NCBI RefSeq assembly: GCF_018129685.1
Contig: NZ_JAFCLG010000005.1
Coordinates: 310,001 to 374,000 of the forward strand
Length of the DNA stretch: 64,000 bases
Direction of reading: 5' to 3'
Source: Bradyrhizobium manausense
GTDB lineage: Bacteria; Pseudomonadota; Alphaproteobacteria; Rhizobiales; Xanthobacteraceae
Shown: positions 39,467 through 47,418 of the stretch, in pieces
Layout: each line of letters opens with the position of its first letter
How positions within the stretch are numbered: the stretch's first letter is position 1
Translations under genes and position numbers: made by a program
The notes under the pieces: model-generated
What the model saw: only the letters and a program-made list of their open reading frames with translations
Databases searched by the model: none
Told to the model about the DNA's origin: nothing

Positions 39467-40198
39467 ATGCAACATCAGATCGTCTCGCGCGAGCAATGGC
39501 TCGCCGCCCGCAAAGCCCATCTGGCGCATGAGAAGGCGTTCACGCAGGCCCGCGAGCGCCTGGCCGAGGAACGCCGGGCATTGCCCTGGGTGAAAGTCGA
39601 CAGGAACTACGTGTTCGAGGGGCCGGCCGGCAAGGTGACGCTCGGCGAACTCTTCAGGGGCCGTCCGCAGCTCGTGATCCAGCACGTGATGTTCGCGCCG
39701 GACTGGGATGCGGCCTGCAAGAGCTGCTCGTTCTGGGCCGACGGCTTCGAGCGCATGGTGCCGCATCTGGCGGCGCGCGACACCACCATGGTCGCGATCT
39801 CGCTGGCCCCTAGCGAAAAGCTCGAGGCCTTCAAGAAGCGCATGGGCTGGACCTTCGACTGGGTGTCGTCGGGCGACAACGACTTCAACCGCGACACCGG
39901 GGTCTCGTTCACGCGTGAAGAGATCGAGAGCGGGGTGCCAAAGTACAATTTCGGCACCACGGGATTCTACGGCCCGGAGCTTCCCGGCATCAGCGTGTTC
40001 TATCGCAATGATGCCGGCGAGATCTTCCACACCTATTCATGTTTCGCGCGCGGCCTCGACATGATGAACGCGGCCTACCAATATCTCGACCTCACCCCGC
40101 TCGGCCGTCACGAGGACGGTTTGCCCTATCCGATGGACTGGGTGCGCCTGCGCGACCAGTACGAGCCGCAGGCGAAAGGCGCGTGCTGCCACGGGTGA
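39467..40198 (+). CDS. DUF899 family protein (thioredoxin-like)
   Basis: The ATG follows GAGGAGG. The 243-residue product has the DUF899 signature LPWVKVDRNYVFEGPAG, then HVMFAPDWDAACKSCSFWAD with a CxxC in the thioredoxin position, and a C-terminal DGLPYPMDWVRLRDQYE. The function is unproven; a redox role is suggested by the fold. The gene sits 21 bases after the SRPBCC gene, so the three genes are probably one operon. Confidence 0.88.
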   Translation: MQHQIVSREQWLAARKAHLAHEKAFTQARERLAEERRALPWVKVDRNYVFEGPAGKVTLGELFRGRPQLVIQHVMFAPDWDAACKSCSFWADGFERMVPHLAARDTTMVAISLAPSEKLEAFKKRMGWTFDWVSSGDNDFNRDTGVSFTREEIESGVPKYNFGTTGFYGPELPGISVFYRNDAGEIFHTYSCFARGLDMMNAAYQYLDLTPLGRHEDGLPYPMDWVRLRDQYEPQAKGACCHG

Positions 40199-40224
40199 TG
40201 GGGCGCTTTCGGCCTACATCAAAG

Positions 40225-40395
40225 GTGTCATCGCCCGGCTTGACCGGGCGATCCAGTACTCCGAGAGGGAAGTGTCTGAATCGAGAAGCTGCGGCGTACT
40301 GGATTCCCGCTTGCCGCCTTCGCCAAAGCTTCGGCGCGCCTGGACCTCAACCCCGGCGAAGCCTTGGCGTAGCCGGGTCGCGGGGAATAACAGGG
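40225..40395. repeat. Dispersed palindromic repeat, family A copy 3 with attached second element
   Basis: GTCATCGCCCGGCTTGACC and GGGCGATCCAGTACT match family A. The right half (CGGCGTACTGGATTCCCGC and beyond) joins a different unit with CCCCGGCGAAGCC. It lies between the DUF899 gene and the convergent protease. Confidence 0.7.
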
Positions 40396-40422
40396 GCGAT
40401 AGCGTGCCTCAATCCGGCTTAG

Positions 40423-41679
40423 CTACTTCTTCGCGTCGGCCTCTTCCGTGCCTTTGCACGAGATCAGCATCGTATAGGCGCGGGCGTTGCCGGCGATCTC
40501 GGTGGTCTTGAGCTCGCCCTTCGGCTCGGCCGTCTGGTACGGCACCACGGAATTGTCGAGGAAGTCGCGCAGCGCGCCAGTCTTGATGGCGAAATTGATG
40601 TTTTCGGGGATGTCGCCGGTCAGCGCGGCAATGCGCAATCCAGGGAGCTTTGCCGTGACCACGCCGACGATCTGACCGCTGGTGTCGAACAGCGGGCCGC
40701 CGCTATTGCCCGGCTGCACCGGGGCACTGATCTGCAGGAAGCGCGTGTCGTTGCGCATGCCGCTGAGCGAACTGACGATCCCGGTCGTCACGGTGAAGTC
40801 AGACGTGAGCAAGCCGTGGTAGGGAAAGCCGATCGCGACGACGGAATCGCCGGAGTGGAACGAGCGATCGCGGATCCGGGCAAAGTCCTTGAATGTCGCC
40901 GTCGACGAAGGTTGCAGCAAAGCCAGATCGTTGCTCGCATCGGCAGACACCACGCGCAGCACCATCGCGGCTTCGCCGGTGAGATTGCCCTTGAGCTCGG
41001 TGCAACCGTCGATCACGTGGTTGTTGGTGACGATGTGTCCGGCAGCGCTGACCACGAAGCCGGTGCCGAAACCGGAAGCGCTCCTGGCCCCTTTGCCGGG
41101 TTTGCCGGCTGGCGGCGCGCCTTGCTTGTCTGCCGTGGCTGCCGGCTTCGCGGTGCCCTTGGTGAAATCGCCGGCCTTGTCGAGCCCGTCGGCCTTCACC
41201 TTGGTCACGCAATTGGCCAGTGCGGCGATCACTGGCCCGGTCGACCTCAGGTCGAAGTTCAGGACAGCGTGGCCGGCCGTCGCCACCATCAGGCTCGCCT
41301 TCTGGAACGTGCGCACGACGTTGAGCGGCATCACGGCCGTGAGCATGTCGGGCCGGTACGCCGTGGCGAACAGCCTGGCTTGCTCCTGCCCGTCGAAGGT
41401 CACGTCGATCGCGGCGTTCTCGCCCTTGTTGAAGTGGTAGTTGGGACTCGCAAAGGCGAGCGACCATATGCCGGAGGCATTCTGGCTCACGACGAGGATG
41501 ACGCCGTTCGCGTAAGCCGCCGTCACCGCGCAATGGGAGAAGGCGCCCGTCTCGTCGTCGCTGAAGGCGCCGCCGGTCCAGCCGCCGACATTGACGCTGC
41601 CGAACGGTCCTTTCGCGTGCGCCGATCCGACGAGACATACCTGCAGCAGGGCTGCGGCGACGAACGACTTTAACCACAT
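40423..41679 (-). CDS. Secreted trypsin-like serine protease
   Basis: The ATG at 41679 begins a signal peptide (FVAAALLQVCLVGSAHA). The 418-residue product has an N-terminal domain of about 190 residues without a recognised fold and a C-terminal S1-type protease domain. The triad is visible as NNHVIDGC (His), ASNDLALLQ (Asp) and QPGNSGGPLFD (Ser). No PDZ domain follows, unlike DegP. It probably acts in the periplasm or outside the cell; its target is unknown. Confidence 0.88.
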   Translation of the reverse strand: MWLKSFVAAALLQVCLVGSAHAKGPFGSVNVGGWTGGAFSDDETGAFSHCAVTAAYANGVILVVSQNASGIWSLAFASPNYHFNKGENAAIDVTFDGQEQARLFATAYRPDMLTAVMPLNVVRTFQKASLMVATAGHAVLNFDLRSTGPVIAALANCVTKVKADGLDKAGDFTKGTAKPAATADKQGAPPAGKPGKGARSASGFGTGFVVSAAGHIVTNNHVIDGCTELKGNLTGEAAMVLRVVSADASNDLALLQPSSTATFKDFARIRDRSFHSGDSVVAIGFPYHGLLTSDFTVTTGIVSSLSGMRNDTRFLQISAPVQPGNSGGPLFDTSGQIVGVVTAKLPGLRIAALTGDIPENINFAIKTGALRDFLDNSVVPYQTAEPKGELKTTEIAGNARAYTMLISCKGTEEADAKK

Positions 41680-41782
41680 GACGTCCCCCAGAGCATTTTG
41701 GCCGCATCTTAGCGGGGCTGGCGGCCGCCACGCAACCGGCAGTTGTCTGCGGCCGTCTCGTCCCGATGGGCGATTTCCCGGC

Positions 41783-41824
41783 TTGCCTTTGCTTTGTAAC
41801 GCGGTATACTTTGCGATACAAAGT
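41783..41824 (+). promoter_or_regulatory. Promoter with operator copy 1 of the HTH-UppS operon
   Basis: TTGCCT (41783-41788), a 16-base spacer and TATACT (41805-41810) form a promoter. The palindrome ACTTTGCGATACAAAGT (41808-41824) overlaps the -10 box. An almost identical palindrome occurs at 42879-42895, at the start of the uppS-like gene. Both continue with GAC. Confidence 0.7.
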
Positions 41825-41865
41825 GACTGGTAAAGCCGGTCCGTGAGCGTGGGTGGAGCGGAGCT

Positions 41866-42495
41866 TTGGCGTTGCCGATGCGCGATCTCGACAAGGCACT
41901 GGCCGACATCGTGGCGATCCGCAGTCAGATTGCGGCCGGCACGGCGTTCCGCGGCTACGGTCCGGCGACGATGGCTGCGACCGGCGCGGTCGCGCTGATG
42001 ACTGCGATCCTGCAATTCTGGCTGCTGGGCGATCCCACGAGCGAGCCGCTCGGCTTTTTTCTGGGCTGGTTCGCGGCGGCGACGGTGTCCGGCCTGATGA
42101 TCTGGATCGAGATGCGTGCGCGTTCGCGCCGCCATCATTCGGGTCTAGCCGACGCCATGATCCATCAGGCGGTCGAGCAGTTCCTGCCCGCGGGCGTCGC
42201 CGGCGTTCTGCTCGCGGTGGTGATGTGGAAGTTCGCGTCCGAGACGCTGTGGCTGTTGCCGGGGCTGTGGCAGATCCTGGTGTCGCTCGGCATCTTCGCG
42301 TCGGCCCGCTCGCTGCCGCGCAGCGTCGCGTTCGCCGGGGCCTGGTACTTCATCTCGGGCTTTGCCGTGGTGGTGCTGGCGAGCCGCTCCCACATGCTCT
42401 CGCCATGGACCATGGGACTGCCCTTCGTCATCGGCCAGTCGGTGATGGCGGCCATTCTGTATCTCGCGTCCGGAGACAATGATGTCGAAGACTGA
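41866..42495 (+). CDS. Membrane protein of the HTH-UppS operon
   Basis: The TTG at 41866, preceded by GGAGCGGAGC, begins a 209-residue protein with four or five hydrophobic segments (for example GAVALMTAILQFWLLG and FAGAWYFISGFAVVVLA). An ATG at 41878 is an alternative. I do not recognise a family. The gene overlaps the following regulator by 14 bases, a common arrangement for a membrane protein paired with a winged-helix regulator. Confidence 0.75.
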   Translation: MALPMRDLDKALADIVAIRSQIAAGTAFRGYGPATMAATGAVALMTAILQFWLLGDPTSEPLGFFLGWFAAATVSGLMIWIEMRARSRRHHSGLADAMIHQAVEQFLPAGVAGVLLAVVMWKFASETLWLLPGLWQILVSLGIFASARSLPRSVAFAGAWYFISGFAVVVLASRSHMLSPWTMGLPFVIGQSVMAAILYLASGDNDVED

Positions 42496-42856
42496 CAGCG
42501 CGCCTTTCTCCTATGAAGGGCTCGACCGAGTGATCCACGAGAAGGCGAGGCTCGGGTTGCTGACGTCGCTGATGGCGCACCCGAAGGGGCTTGCGTTCGC
42601 CGATCTCAAGCAGCTCTGCGGCCTCACCGACGGGAATCTCAGCCGGCACCTCGCCGTCCTTCAGGAAGCGGGCCTCGTCGAGGTGACCAAGGGTTATGAG
42701 GGCAATCGCCCGCACACGACTTGCCGCCTGACCAGGACGGGTCGCCGCCGCTTTCTCGATTATCTCGCCGTGCTCGAACGGCTGGTGCGCGACGCCGCCA
42801 AAGCCGCCGGCCGCGAGGCGCCGGCGCTCGGCCGTCTCGGCATTCTCTCGACCTGA
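42482..42856 (+). CDS. Winged-helix transcriptional regulator (HTH_34/MarR-like)
   Basis: The 124-residue product matches the winged-helix pattern LDRVIHEKARLGLLTSLM, FADLKQLCGLTDGNLSRHLAVLQEAGLVEV, then RPHTTCRLTRTGRRRFLDYL. The ATG at 42482 lies six bases after GGAG; the adjacent ATG at 42479 is closer. It is flanked by two copies of the palindrome ACTTTGCGAT(A/G)CAAAGT, so autoregulation and control of uppS are the obvious hypotheses. Confidence 0.87.
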   Translation: MSKTDSAPFSYEGLDRVIHEKARLGLLTSLMAHPKGLAFADLKQLCGLTDGNLSRHLAVLQEAGLVEVTKGYEGNRPHTTCRLTRTGRRRFLDYLAVLERLVRDAAKAAGREAPALGRLGILST

Positions 42857-42878
42857 TCGTCCCCCTTTTTGCCTGGAG

Positions 42879-42895
42879 ACTTTGCGATGCAAAGT
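42879..42895 (+). promoter_or_regulatory. Operator copy 2 over the uppS-like start codon
   Basis: ACTTTGCGATGCAAAGT is a perfect palindrome with seven-base arms around GAT. The ATG at 42887 lies inside it. It differs by one base from the copy at 41808-41824. Confidence 0.65.
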
Positions 42896-43627
42896 GACGT
42901 CACGTCCCACAACGAGAAGCTTCATGTCGGAATCATCATGGACGGCAACGGACGATGGGCGACACGGCGCGGCCTGTCGCGCGTCCGCGGCCACGAGGCC
43001 GGCGTCGAGACCATCCGCCGCATCGTCGAGGCCGCACCCAAGCAGGGCATCGGCACGCTGACGCTCTACGCGTTTTCGACCGACAATTGGCGCCGGCCCA
43101 AGGCTGAGGTCGCCGCACTGATGACGCTGCTCCGCTTTTATCTCGCCAATGAAGTGCAGAGCCTCGTGAAGAACGGCGTCCGGCTCAACGTGATCGGCCG
43201 CCGCGACCGCCTGCCGGACGGCATCGCCAATGCCATCGCCCGTGCCGAGGAGGCCACCGCCCACGGCGGCACGCTGCACCTGCGCATTGCGGTCGACTAT
43301 TCCGCGCGCGACGCGATTCTGAACGCCGCGGGCAAGGCCGCTGCGCTGACCAGCCTCACCCGCGAAGCCTTCTCGCAGCTCGTCACCGGCGAGGCCGGCT
43401 TGCGCGACGTCGATCTCATCATCCGCACCTCGGGCGAAAAGCGGCTGTCGGACTTCCTGCTCTGGGAAGGCGCTTATGCCGAGCTGCATTTCACCGAGCG
43501 GATGTGGCCCGAATTCGACGCCGGCGATCTCGCCGCCGCGCTCGCCTCCTTCCATGGCCGCGAACGGCGCTTCGGCGGCCTCCAGGCGATCATGCCCGAA
43601 GAGGTGCCCGCGCTGTCGCGCGCGTGA
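42887..43627 (+). CDS. uppS: Isoprenyl transferase (UppS family)
   Basis: The 246-residue product has the cis-prenyltransferase motifs GIIMDGNGRWA (catalytic Asp), AFSTDNWRRP, and RTSGEKRLSDFLLWEGAYAELHF (pyrophosphate-binding Arg residues). UppS makes the C55 lipid carrier for cell-wall precursors. Because it lies with a regulator and not in the usual frr-cdsA-dxr cluster, it may be a second, conditionally expressed copy. The ATG at 42887 follows GGAGACTTTGCG and sits inside an operator. Confidence 0.87.
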   Translation: MQSDVTSHNEKLHVGIIMDGNGRWATRRGLSRVRGHEAGVETIRRIVEAAPKQGIGTLTLYAFSTDNWRRPKAEVAALMTLLRFYLANEVQSLVKNGVRLNVIGRRDRLPDGIANAIARAEEATAHGGTLHLRIAVDYSARDAILNAAGKAAALTSLTREAFSQLVTGEAGLRDVDLIIRTSGEKRLSDFLLWEGAYAELHFTERMWPEFDAGDLAAALASFHGRERRFGGLQAIMPEEVPALSRA

Positions 43628-43714
43628 CATCCGGCACGGAGCGGTGGGTGCAAAAACCGCTGCAAGCCGCTCCGGATCGTGCTCTACTGCCTCCCGTGAC
43701 GGGAGTATGCGGCG

Positions 43715-44200
43715 ATGCGCGCGGTACTGGACTATTGCACCGGCGGAACGGAGCGGCAGCTTGCGGCCGGCACGCAACTTTTGACAGAGGGCGGCGCCTC
43801 CGGGCCACTCTATGTGCTGAAGCAGGGCAAGCTCGAAGTGCTCAAGGGCGAGATGGTGGTCGCCACCGTCACCGAGCCCGGTGCGGTGCTAGGCGAAATG
43901 TCCGTTCTGTTGGGCCAACCGTACACCGCAACCGTGCGGGCGTGTTCCGATGCCGTGGTCTACGAATTCCAGGATGCCGCCGCGCTGCTCAAGCGCGAGC
44001 CCGACGTTACGCTGCTGCTCGCGCGCATGCTGGCGCAGCGGCTCAATGCCGCCAACACCTATCTCGCCGATCTCAAGCGGCAATATGCCGGCCACGGCAC
44101 CCATCTCGCCATGGTCGGCGAGGTGCTGCAGAGCATGATCAACCTGCCGCCGCTCGAGGTCTCGCCAGGCTCGGATCGGCAATCCGACCCAAGGATGTGA
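43715..44200 (+). CDS. Cyclic nucleotide-binding-like domain protein
   Basis: The 161-residue product is one cNMP-binding-like domain: LYVLKQGKLEVLKGEMVV, PGAVLGEMSVLLGQPYTATVRA, and a C-terminal helix. No helix-turn-helix follows, so it is not a complete CRP/FNR protein. The phosphate cassette has PYTAT where ligand-binding members normally have Arg (PRTAT-like), so binding of cAMP or cGMP is doubtful. Its 3' end overlaps the convergent phosphoesterase gene by 62 bases. Confidence 0.82.
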   Translation: MRAVLDYCTGGTERQLAAGTQLLTEGGASGPLYVLKQGKLEVLKGEMVVATVTEPGAVLGEMSVLLGQPYTATVRACSDAVVYEFQDAAALLKREPDVTLLLARMLAQRLNAANTYLADLKRQYAGHGTHLAMVGEVLQSMINLPPLEVSPGSDRQSDPRM

Positions 44201-44966
44201 GCCAGTCCGGCGGCTCCTCGATATGGGATGCGGGCCGCTTCAGCGGCGCGTCGAGATCGATCCACTGCGCTTCGCCGGCCGCCAGCCAGAATGCCTTGTT
44301 CTCGTCGAGGTCCAGCACGATGTGCGTCGGCGGCCGTCCGGGTTGCAGGCCGGCGTTGAACACCCAGGTCTGGCCTATCCGGTCGTGCCATGAGCCGTCC
44401 TTGATGAAGGGCGATTGATGCACATGGCCCGAGATCACCATCGACGGCTGAAACTGCATGATCCACTGCACCAGCTCGACGTCGCCGAAGAAGCGCTTGC
44501 CGCCCCAGCTGGTCGGTGAGTTGGCCGGCGGCGCATGGTGTGCCCAGATCCAGCGCTGCGGACGGTTGAGCGAAGCATCGCGCAGCTGGTTGGCGAGGCG
44601 CTGCTTGACGAGCGGTCCGTCCCACCATGGGCATACCGTGAACAGCGTGTCGCCAATGGTGAGATCGTCGCCGTCGCAGGCGATGCCAAGCTCGCGCACC
44701 TCGGAAATCCAGCGCGATATTTTCTCGCCCTCCGCATTGCGCTCGTCGAGATCGTGATTGCCGGAGCAGAGAATGACCCTGGTCTTTGCTGCGATCAGCG
44801 CAAGATATTTCTTCACCACCACGATCTGCGCCCGGAAATCCACCATCGAGCCGATGTCCAGCGCATCGCCGGCGAAGATCACGAGGTCGAATTGGGGCGC
44901 CGCGCTGACCAGCCAGTCGAGCTGCGGCAGCGAGTAGTGCAGATCGGCCACGACCAGGCAGCGCAT
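44139..44966 (-). CDS. Metallophosphoesterase
   Basis: The 275-residue product has all five metal motifs: VADLHYS, FAGDALDIGS, CSGNHDLDE, WAHHAPPA and SGHVHQSPF. It is a calcineurin-like phosphodiesterase or phosphatase. The substrate is unknown. The C-terminus overlaps the convergent cNMP-like gene by 62 bases, so antisense effects on both mRNAs are possible. Confidence 0.92.
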   Translation of the reverse strand: MRCLVVADLHYSLPQLDWLVSAAPQFDLVIFAGDALDIGSMVDFRAQIVVVKKYLALIAAKTRVILCSGNHDLDERNAEGEKISRWISEVRELGIACDGDDLTIGDTLFTVCPWWDGPLVKQRLANQLRDASLNRPQRWIWAHHAPPANSPTSWGGKRFFGDVELVQWIMQFQPSMVISGHVHQSPFIKDGSWHDRIGQTWVFNAGLQPGRPPTHIVLDLDENKAFWLAAGEAQWIDLDAPLKRPASHIEEPPDWLTSLGRIADPSLARPRAAAG

Positions 44967-45168
44967 CGAGAATCCGTCGAAGGGGGAATAAAAATGTCAG
45001 GGAATTCCAAAACTTGCCAAGCAAAAAGCAGACCAGCATTGCGGCAGAATGATCGGCCGGCGCGAGCATGCTGCGGCGCGCGGGTCCGCGCAAGTGCAGC
45101 GGCGTCGCAGGGCTGGACCGGATCGCCGAATTCTGGTGTCGTGGTATGCCTTCAACGCCGGTGATCGC

Positions 45169-45858
45169 ATGACGTCCTTCAAGACCATCCGTGCCCGCGC
45201 CGAGAAGCGCAAGGGCGGCCCCAAGGCGCTCGAAAAGCTGATGCCTGACAAACCGGACCTGAAGCGTCTGGCCAAGCTCGGCGACGATCGCATCCTCGCC
45301 GAGATGACCAGGCGCGTATTTTGCGCCGGCTTTGCCTGGAGCGTCATCGATGCGAAGTGGGACGGGTTCGAAGACGCCTTTCTGCGCTTCCAGCCGGCGA
45401 AGCTGTCCTTCCAGCCCGAGGATTATTGGGAGGGCCTGCTGCGCGATGCGCGGATCGTGCGCAATGGCGCCAAGATCATGTCGGTGCGCGCGAACGCGGC
45501 CTTCGTGCAGGAGATCGCCAGGGAGCACGGCAGCTTCGGCAGGTTTCTGGCGAAATGGCCGCCGTCCAACGAGATCGGCCTGCTCGATCTCCTCACCAGG
45601 CGCGGCTCCCGGCTGGGCGGCAACACCGGCCAGATGCTGCTGCGCTTCGTCGGCTGGGACGGCTTCGTCACCTCGAAGGACGTCGTCGCGTGCCTGCGCG
45701 ATGCCGGTCTCGACATCGCCGAAGAGGTCAAGTCGAAGGGCGATCTCGCCAAGGTGCAGGCGCAGTTCAACGCCTGGGCCGAAGAGACGGGTCTGCCCTA
45801 CGCCTATCTGTCACGCATCTGCGCGCTGTCGGTCGGTGAAAACACCAGCGAACATTAG
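45169..45858 (+). CDS. DNA-3-methyladenine glycosylase I family protein
   Basis: Reading from the ATG at 45169 gives 229 residues. The segment FCAGFAWSVIDAKWDGFEDAF matches the family core around the substrate pocket, and RNGAKIMSVRANAAFVQEIA follows it. Tag-type enzymes excise 3-methyladenine from alkylated DNA. The protein is about 40 residues longer than E. coli Tag, so it may be a relative with a different lesion preference. It is transcribed alone. Confidence 0.85.
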   Translation: MTSFKTIRARAEKRKGGPKALEKLMPDKPDLKRLAKLGDDRILAEMTRRVFCAGFAWSVIDAKWDGFEDAFLRFQPAKLSFQPEDYWEGLLRDARIVRNGAKIMSVRANAAFVQEIAREHGSFGRFLAKWPPSNEIGLLDLLTRRGSRLGGNTGQMLLRFVGWDGFVTSKDVVACLRDAGLDIAEEVKSKGDLAKVQAQFNAWAEETGLPYAYLSRICALSVGENTSEH

Positions 45859-45872
45859 CTCACGACAATCGG

Positions 45873-46397
45873 CTACGGCGCAATGCGCGTGGCACCCGGC
45901 TCGCAGAGATGCTGGAGGTGTTTATATCCGGCGGCGCGCGCGAAATCAGTCAGCCGCCACAGTTCTCCATTGGCACCCCAGGTGCCGTCGGTGACGTCCC
46001 AAACCATGATGGAGGTCGCGACCCGCCGCGGATCATTTGGCGGCTTCGCGCCTGCAACCACCTGATGGATACGTCGCACGGCCTCGGCGCGTCCCGCCTC
46101 GTCGATCACGCCGGCGGGCGGATAAAGAAAGACGATGACCGGGATGATGCGCGAGGTCTGGTCCGTGCCGCCTGCGAAGAAGCACCCTTGTTTCACTTCC
46201 TCGACAAGCACCCAGGTGAGGACCTCTTGCCGCGGATCGTCACCCCAACCTTCGACGGCCTTGACCGCTGTGTGGATCCCTTTGCCCAGCGCCGCGCGAG
46301 CGCCGTCATCGAATGCGCCTTCCGGTACCTTGACGATAATGTTCGGGATAATGCCTCCGTGAGAGCCTGGTGTGTGAGAGTAATCCGAACCGACCAC
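45873..46397 (-). CDS. Tautomerase-family-like protein
   Basis: The frame gives up to 174 residues from a GTG at 46397. The segment PNIIVKVPEGAFDDGARAALGKGI matches the N-terminus of tautomerases, which use an N-terminal proline after Met removal. Here that Pro is residue 18 and is preceded by Ile, with GGAGG just before it; a non-canonical ATC or ATT start cannot be excluded. A second, weaker half (IPVIVFLYPPAGVIDEAGRA) suggests a fused two-domain form. It is nine bases from the hydrolase gene upstream, so an operon is likely. Confidence 0.65.
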   Translation of the reverse strand: MVGSDYSHTPGSHGGIIPNIIVKVPEGAFDDGARAALGKGIHTAVKAVEGWGDDPRQEVLTWVLVEEVKQGCFFAGGTDQTSRIIPVIVFLYPPAGVIDEAGRAEAVRRIHQVVAGAKPPNDPRRVATSIMVWDVTDGTWGANGELWRLTDFARAAGYKHLQHLCEPGATRIAP

Positions 46398-46406
46398 GCG
46401 CCGGCT

Positions 46407-47270
46407 TCACCGCGTGGCGCCGGCCGCCACGTCGGGTCCGCCGATTTTGCGGCCGCCTGCCAGCCGCCAGCGAAAGAAAGCGAGAATTTCGTCGCGGGCG
46501 ACGATCGTCGGCTGGCCGGCTTCGTCGATCAGGTGCGCTGTCACGACACTGTGCGGTGTCGGGACATGTCGAGCGAAAAACGGCGCGAGATCGGCGTTGG
46601 CGGCACTGTCCGGCAGAACGCGACCGACGAAGCGATCGCCGAGTGCTTGCGAATAGGCGGCAAAGCGCTGGGCCATGCAGAATTTGTCGCCGGCAAAACG
46701 ATAGCCCATCACGGTGAGGTTTTCGCGATCCAGCCGCTCGCGCACGGCCTTGATCTCGTCGGACGCGATCTCGAGGCCGGCTGGATTGTTCAGCGGCAAC
46801 GACGGCTGCGACAACACCGGCGCCAGCATGGCGGGCTCGAGCATCATGGTGAGCGCGAAATTGCCGGTGAAGCACATCCCGATCGCGCCAACACCGGGGC
46901 CGCCGCACTCCGCGTGCGCAAGCCGCGCGAGCGCGCGCAGCCACTTGGTCACCGGGCTGGATTCGTTCGACGTCATGGCTCGAAACTCGGCGCTGACGCA
47001 CGCACGCTGGAAAACGGCGGCGCCTTCCTCGGCGCCCGGAACCGCGCCGTCGCGCCCGAACAACGAGGGCATGTAGACGGCGAAACCGGCGTCGCGCACC
47101 CAGCGGGCAAAGCGCGCGACATGCGGACTGATTCCCGGCATCTCCGCCATGACGATCACCGCGGGCCCCGCACCGGTCACGAAAACGGCCTTGGCGATGC
47201 CATCGAGCGTAATCTCACGGCGCGTGAAATCGTCCAGTGGGTCGTCCTGTTTCATGGAGCGGTTCGGCAT
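46407..47270 (-). CDS. Dienelactone hydrolase family protein
   Basis: The ATG at 47270 follows GAGGAG. The 287-residue product has the nucleophile elbow GMCFTGNFALTM with Cys, and the early segment VIVMAEMPGISPHVARFARWV. The acid and His are less clear than in the protein at 28392. It is divergent from a GlxA-type regulator and followed by the tautomerase-like gene, which suggests a regulated catabolic or detoxification pair. Confidence 0.85.
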   Translation of the reverse strand: MPNRSMKQDDPLDDFTRREITLDGIAKAVFVTGAGPAVIVMAEMPGISPHVARFARWVRDAGFAVYMPSLFGRDGAVPGAEEGAAVFQRACVSAEFRAMTSNESSPVTKWLRALARLAHAECGGPGVGAIGMCFTGNFALTMMLEPAMLAPVLSQPSLPLNNPAGLEIASDEIKAVRERLDRENLTVMGYRFAGDKFCMAQRFAAYSQALGDRFVGRVLPDSAANADLAPFFARHVPTPHSVVTAHLIDEAGQPTIVARDEILAFFRWRLAGGRKIGGPDVAAGATR

Positions 47271-47384
47271 CGTGTCAATCTCCTCGTTGAAGATGGAGGA
47301 CGGGCATGGGCGCGGCGATTGGCCTTGTCCTGCGGCGGGACCATCTTCGCGGAGATCGTTGCGCTTCCGGCAATGTCGGGCTAG

Positions 47385-47398
47385 TGTCAAAAATGACA
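47385..47398. promoter_or_regulatory. Candidate operator between the hydrolase and the GlxA-type regulator
   Basis: TGTCAAAAATGACA is a near-perfect palindrome (TGTCA, AAAA, TGACA) in the 148-base divergent intergenic region. A second half-site, TTTTTTGACA, overlaps the start of the regulator gene. Confidence 0.5.
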
Positions 47399-47418
47399 TT
47401 AAGCGGGCATTTTTTGAC

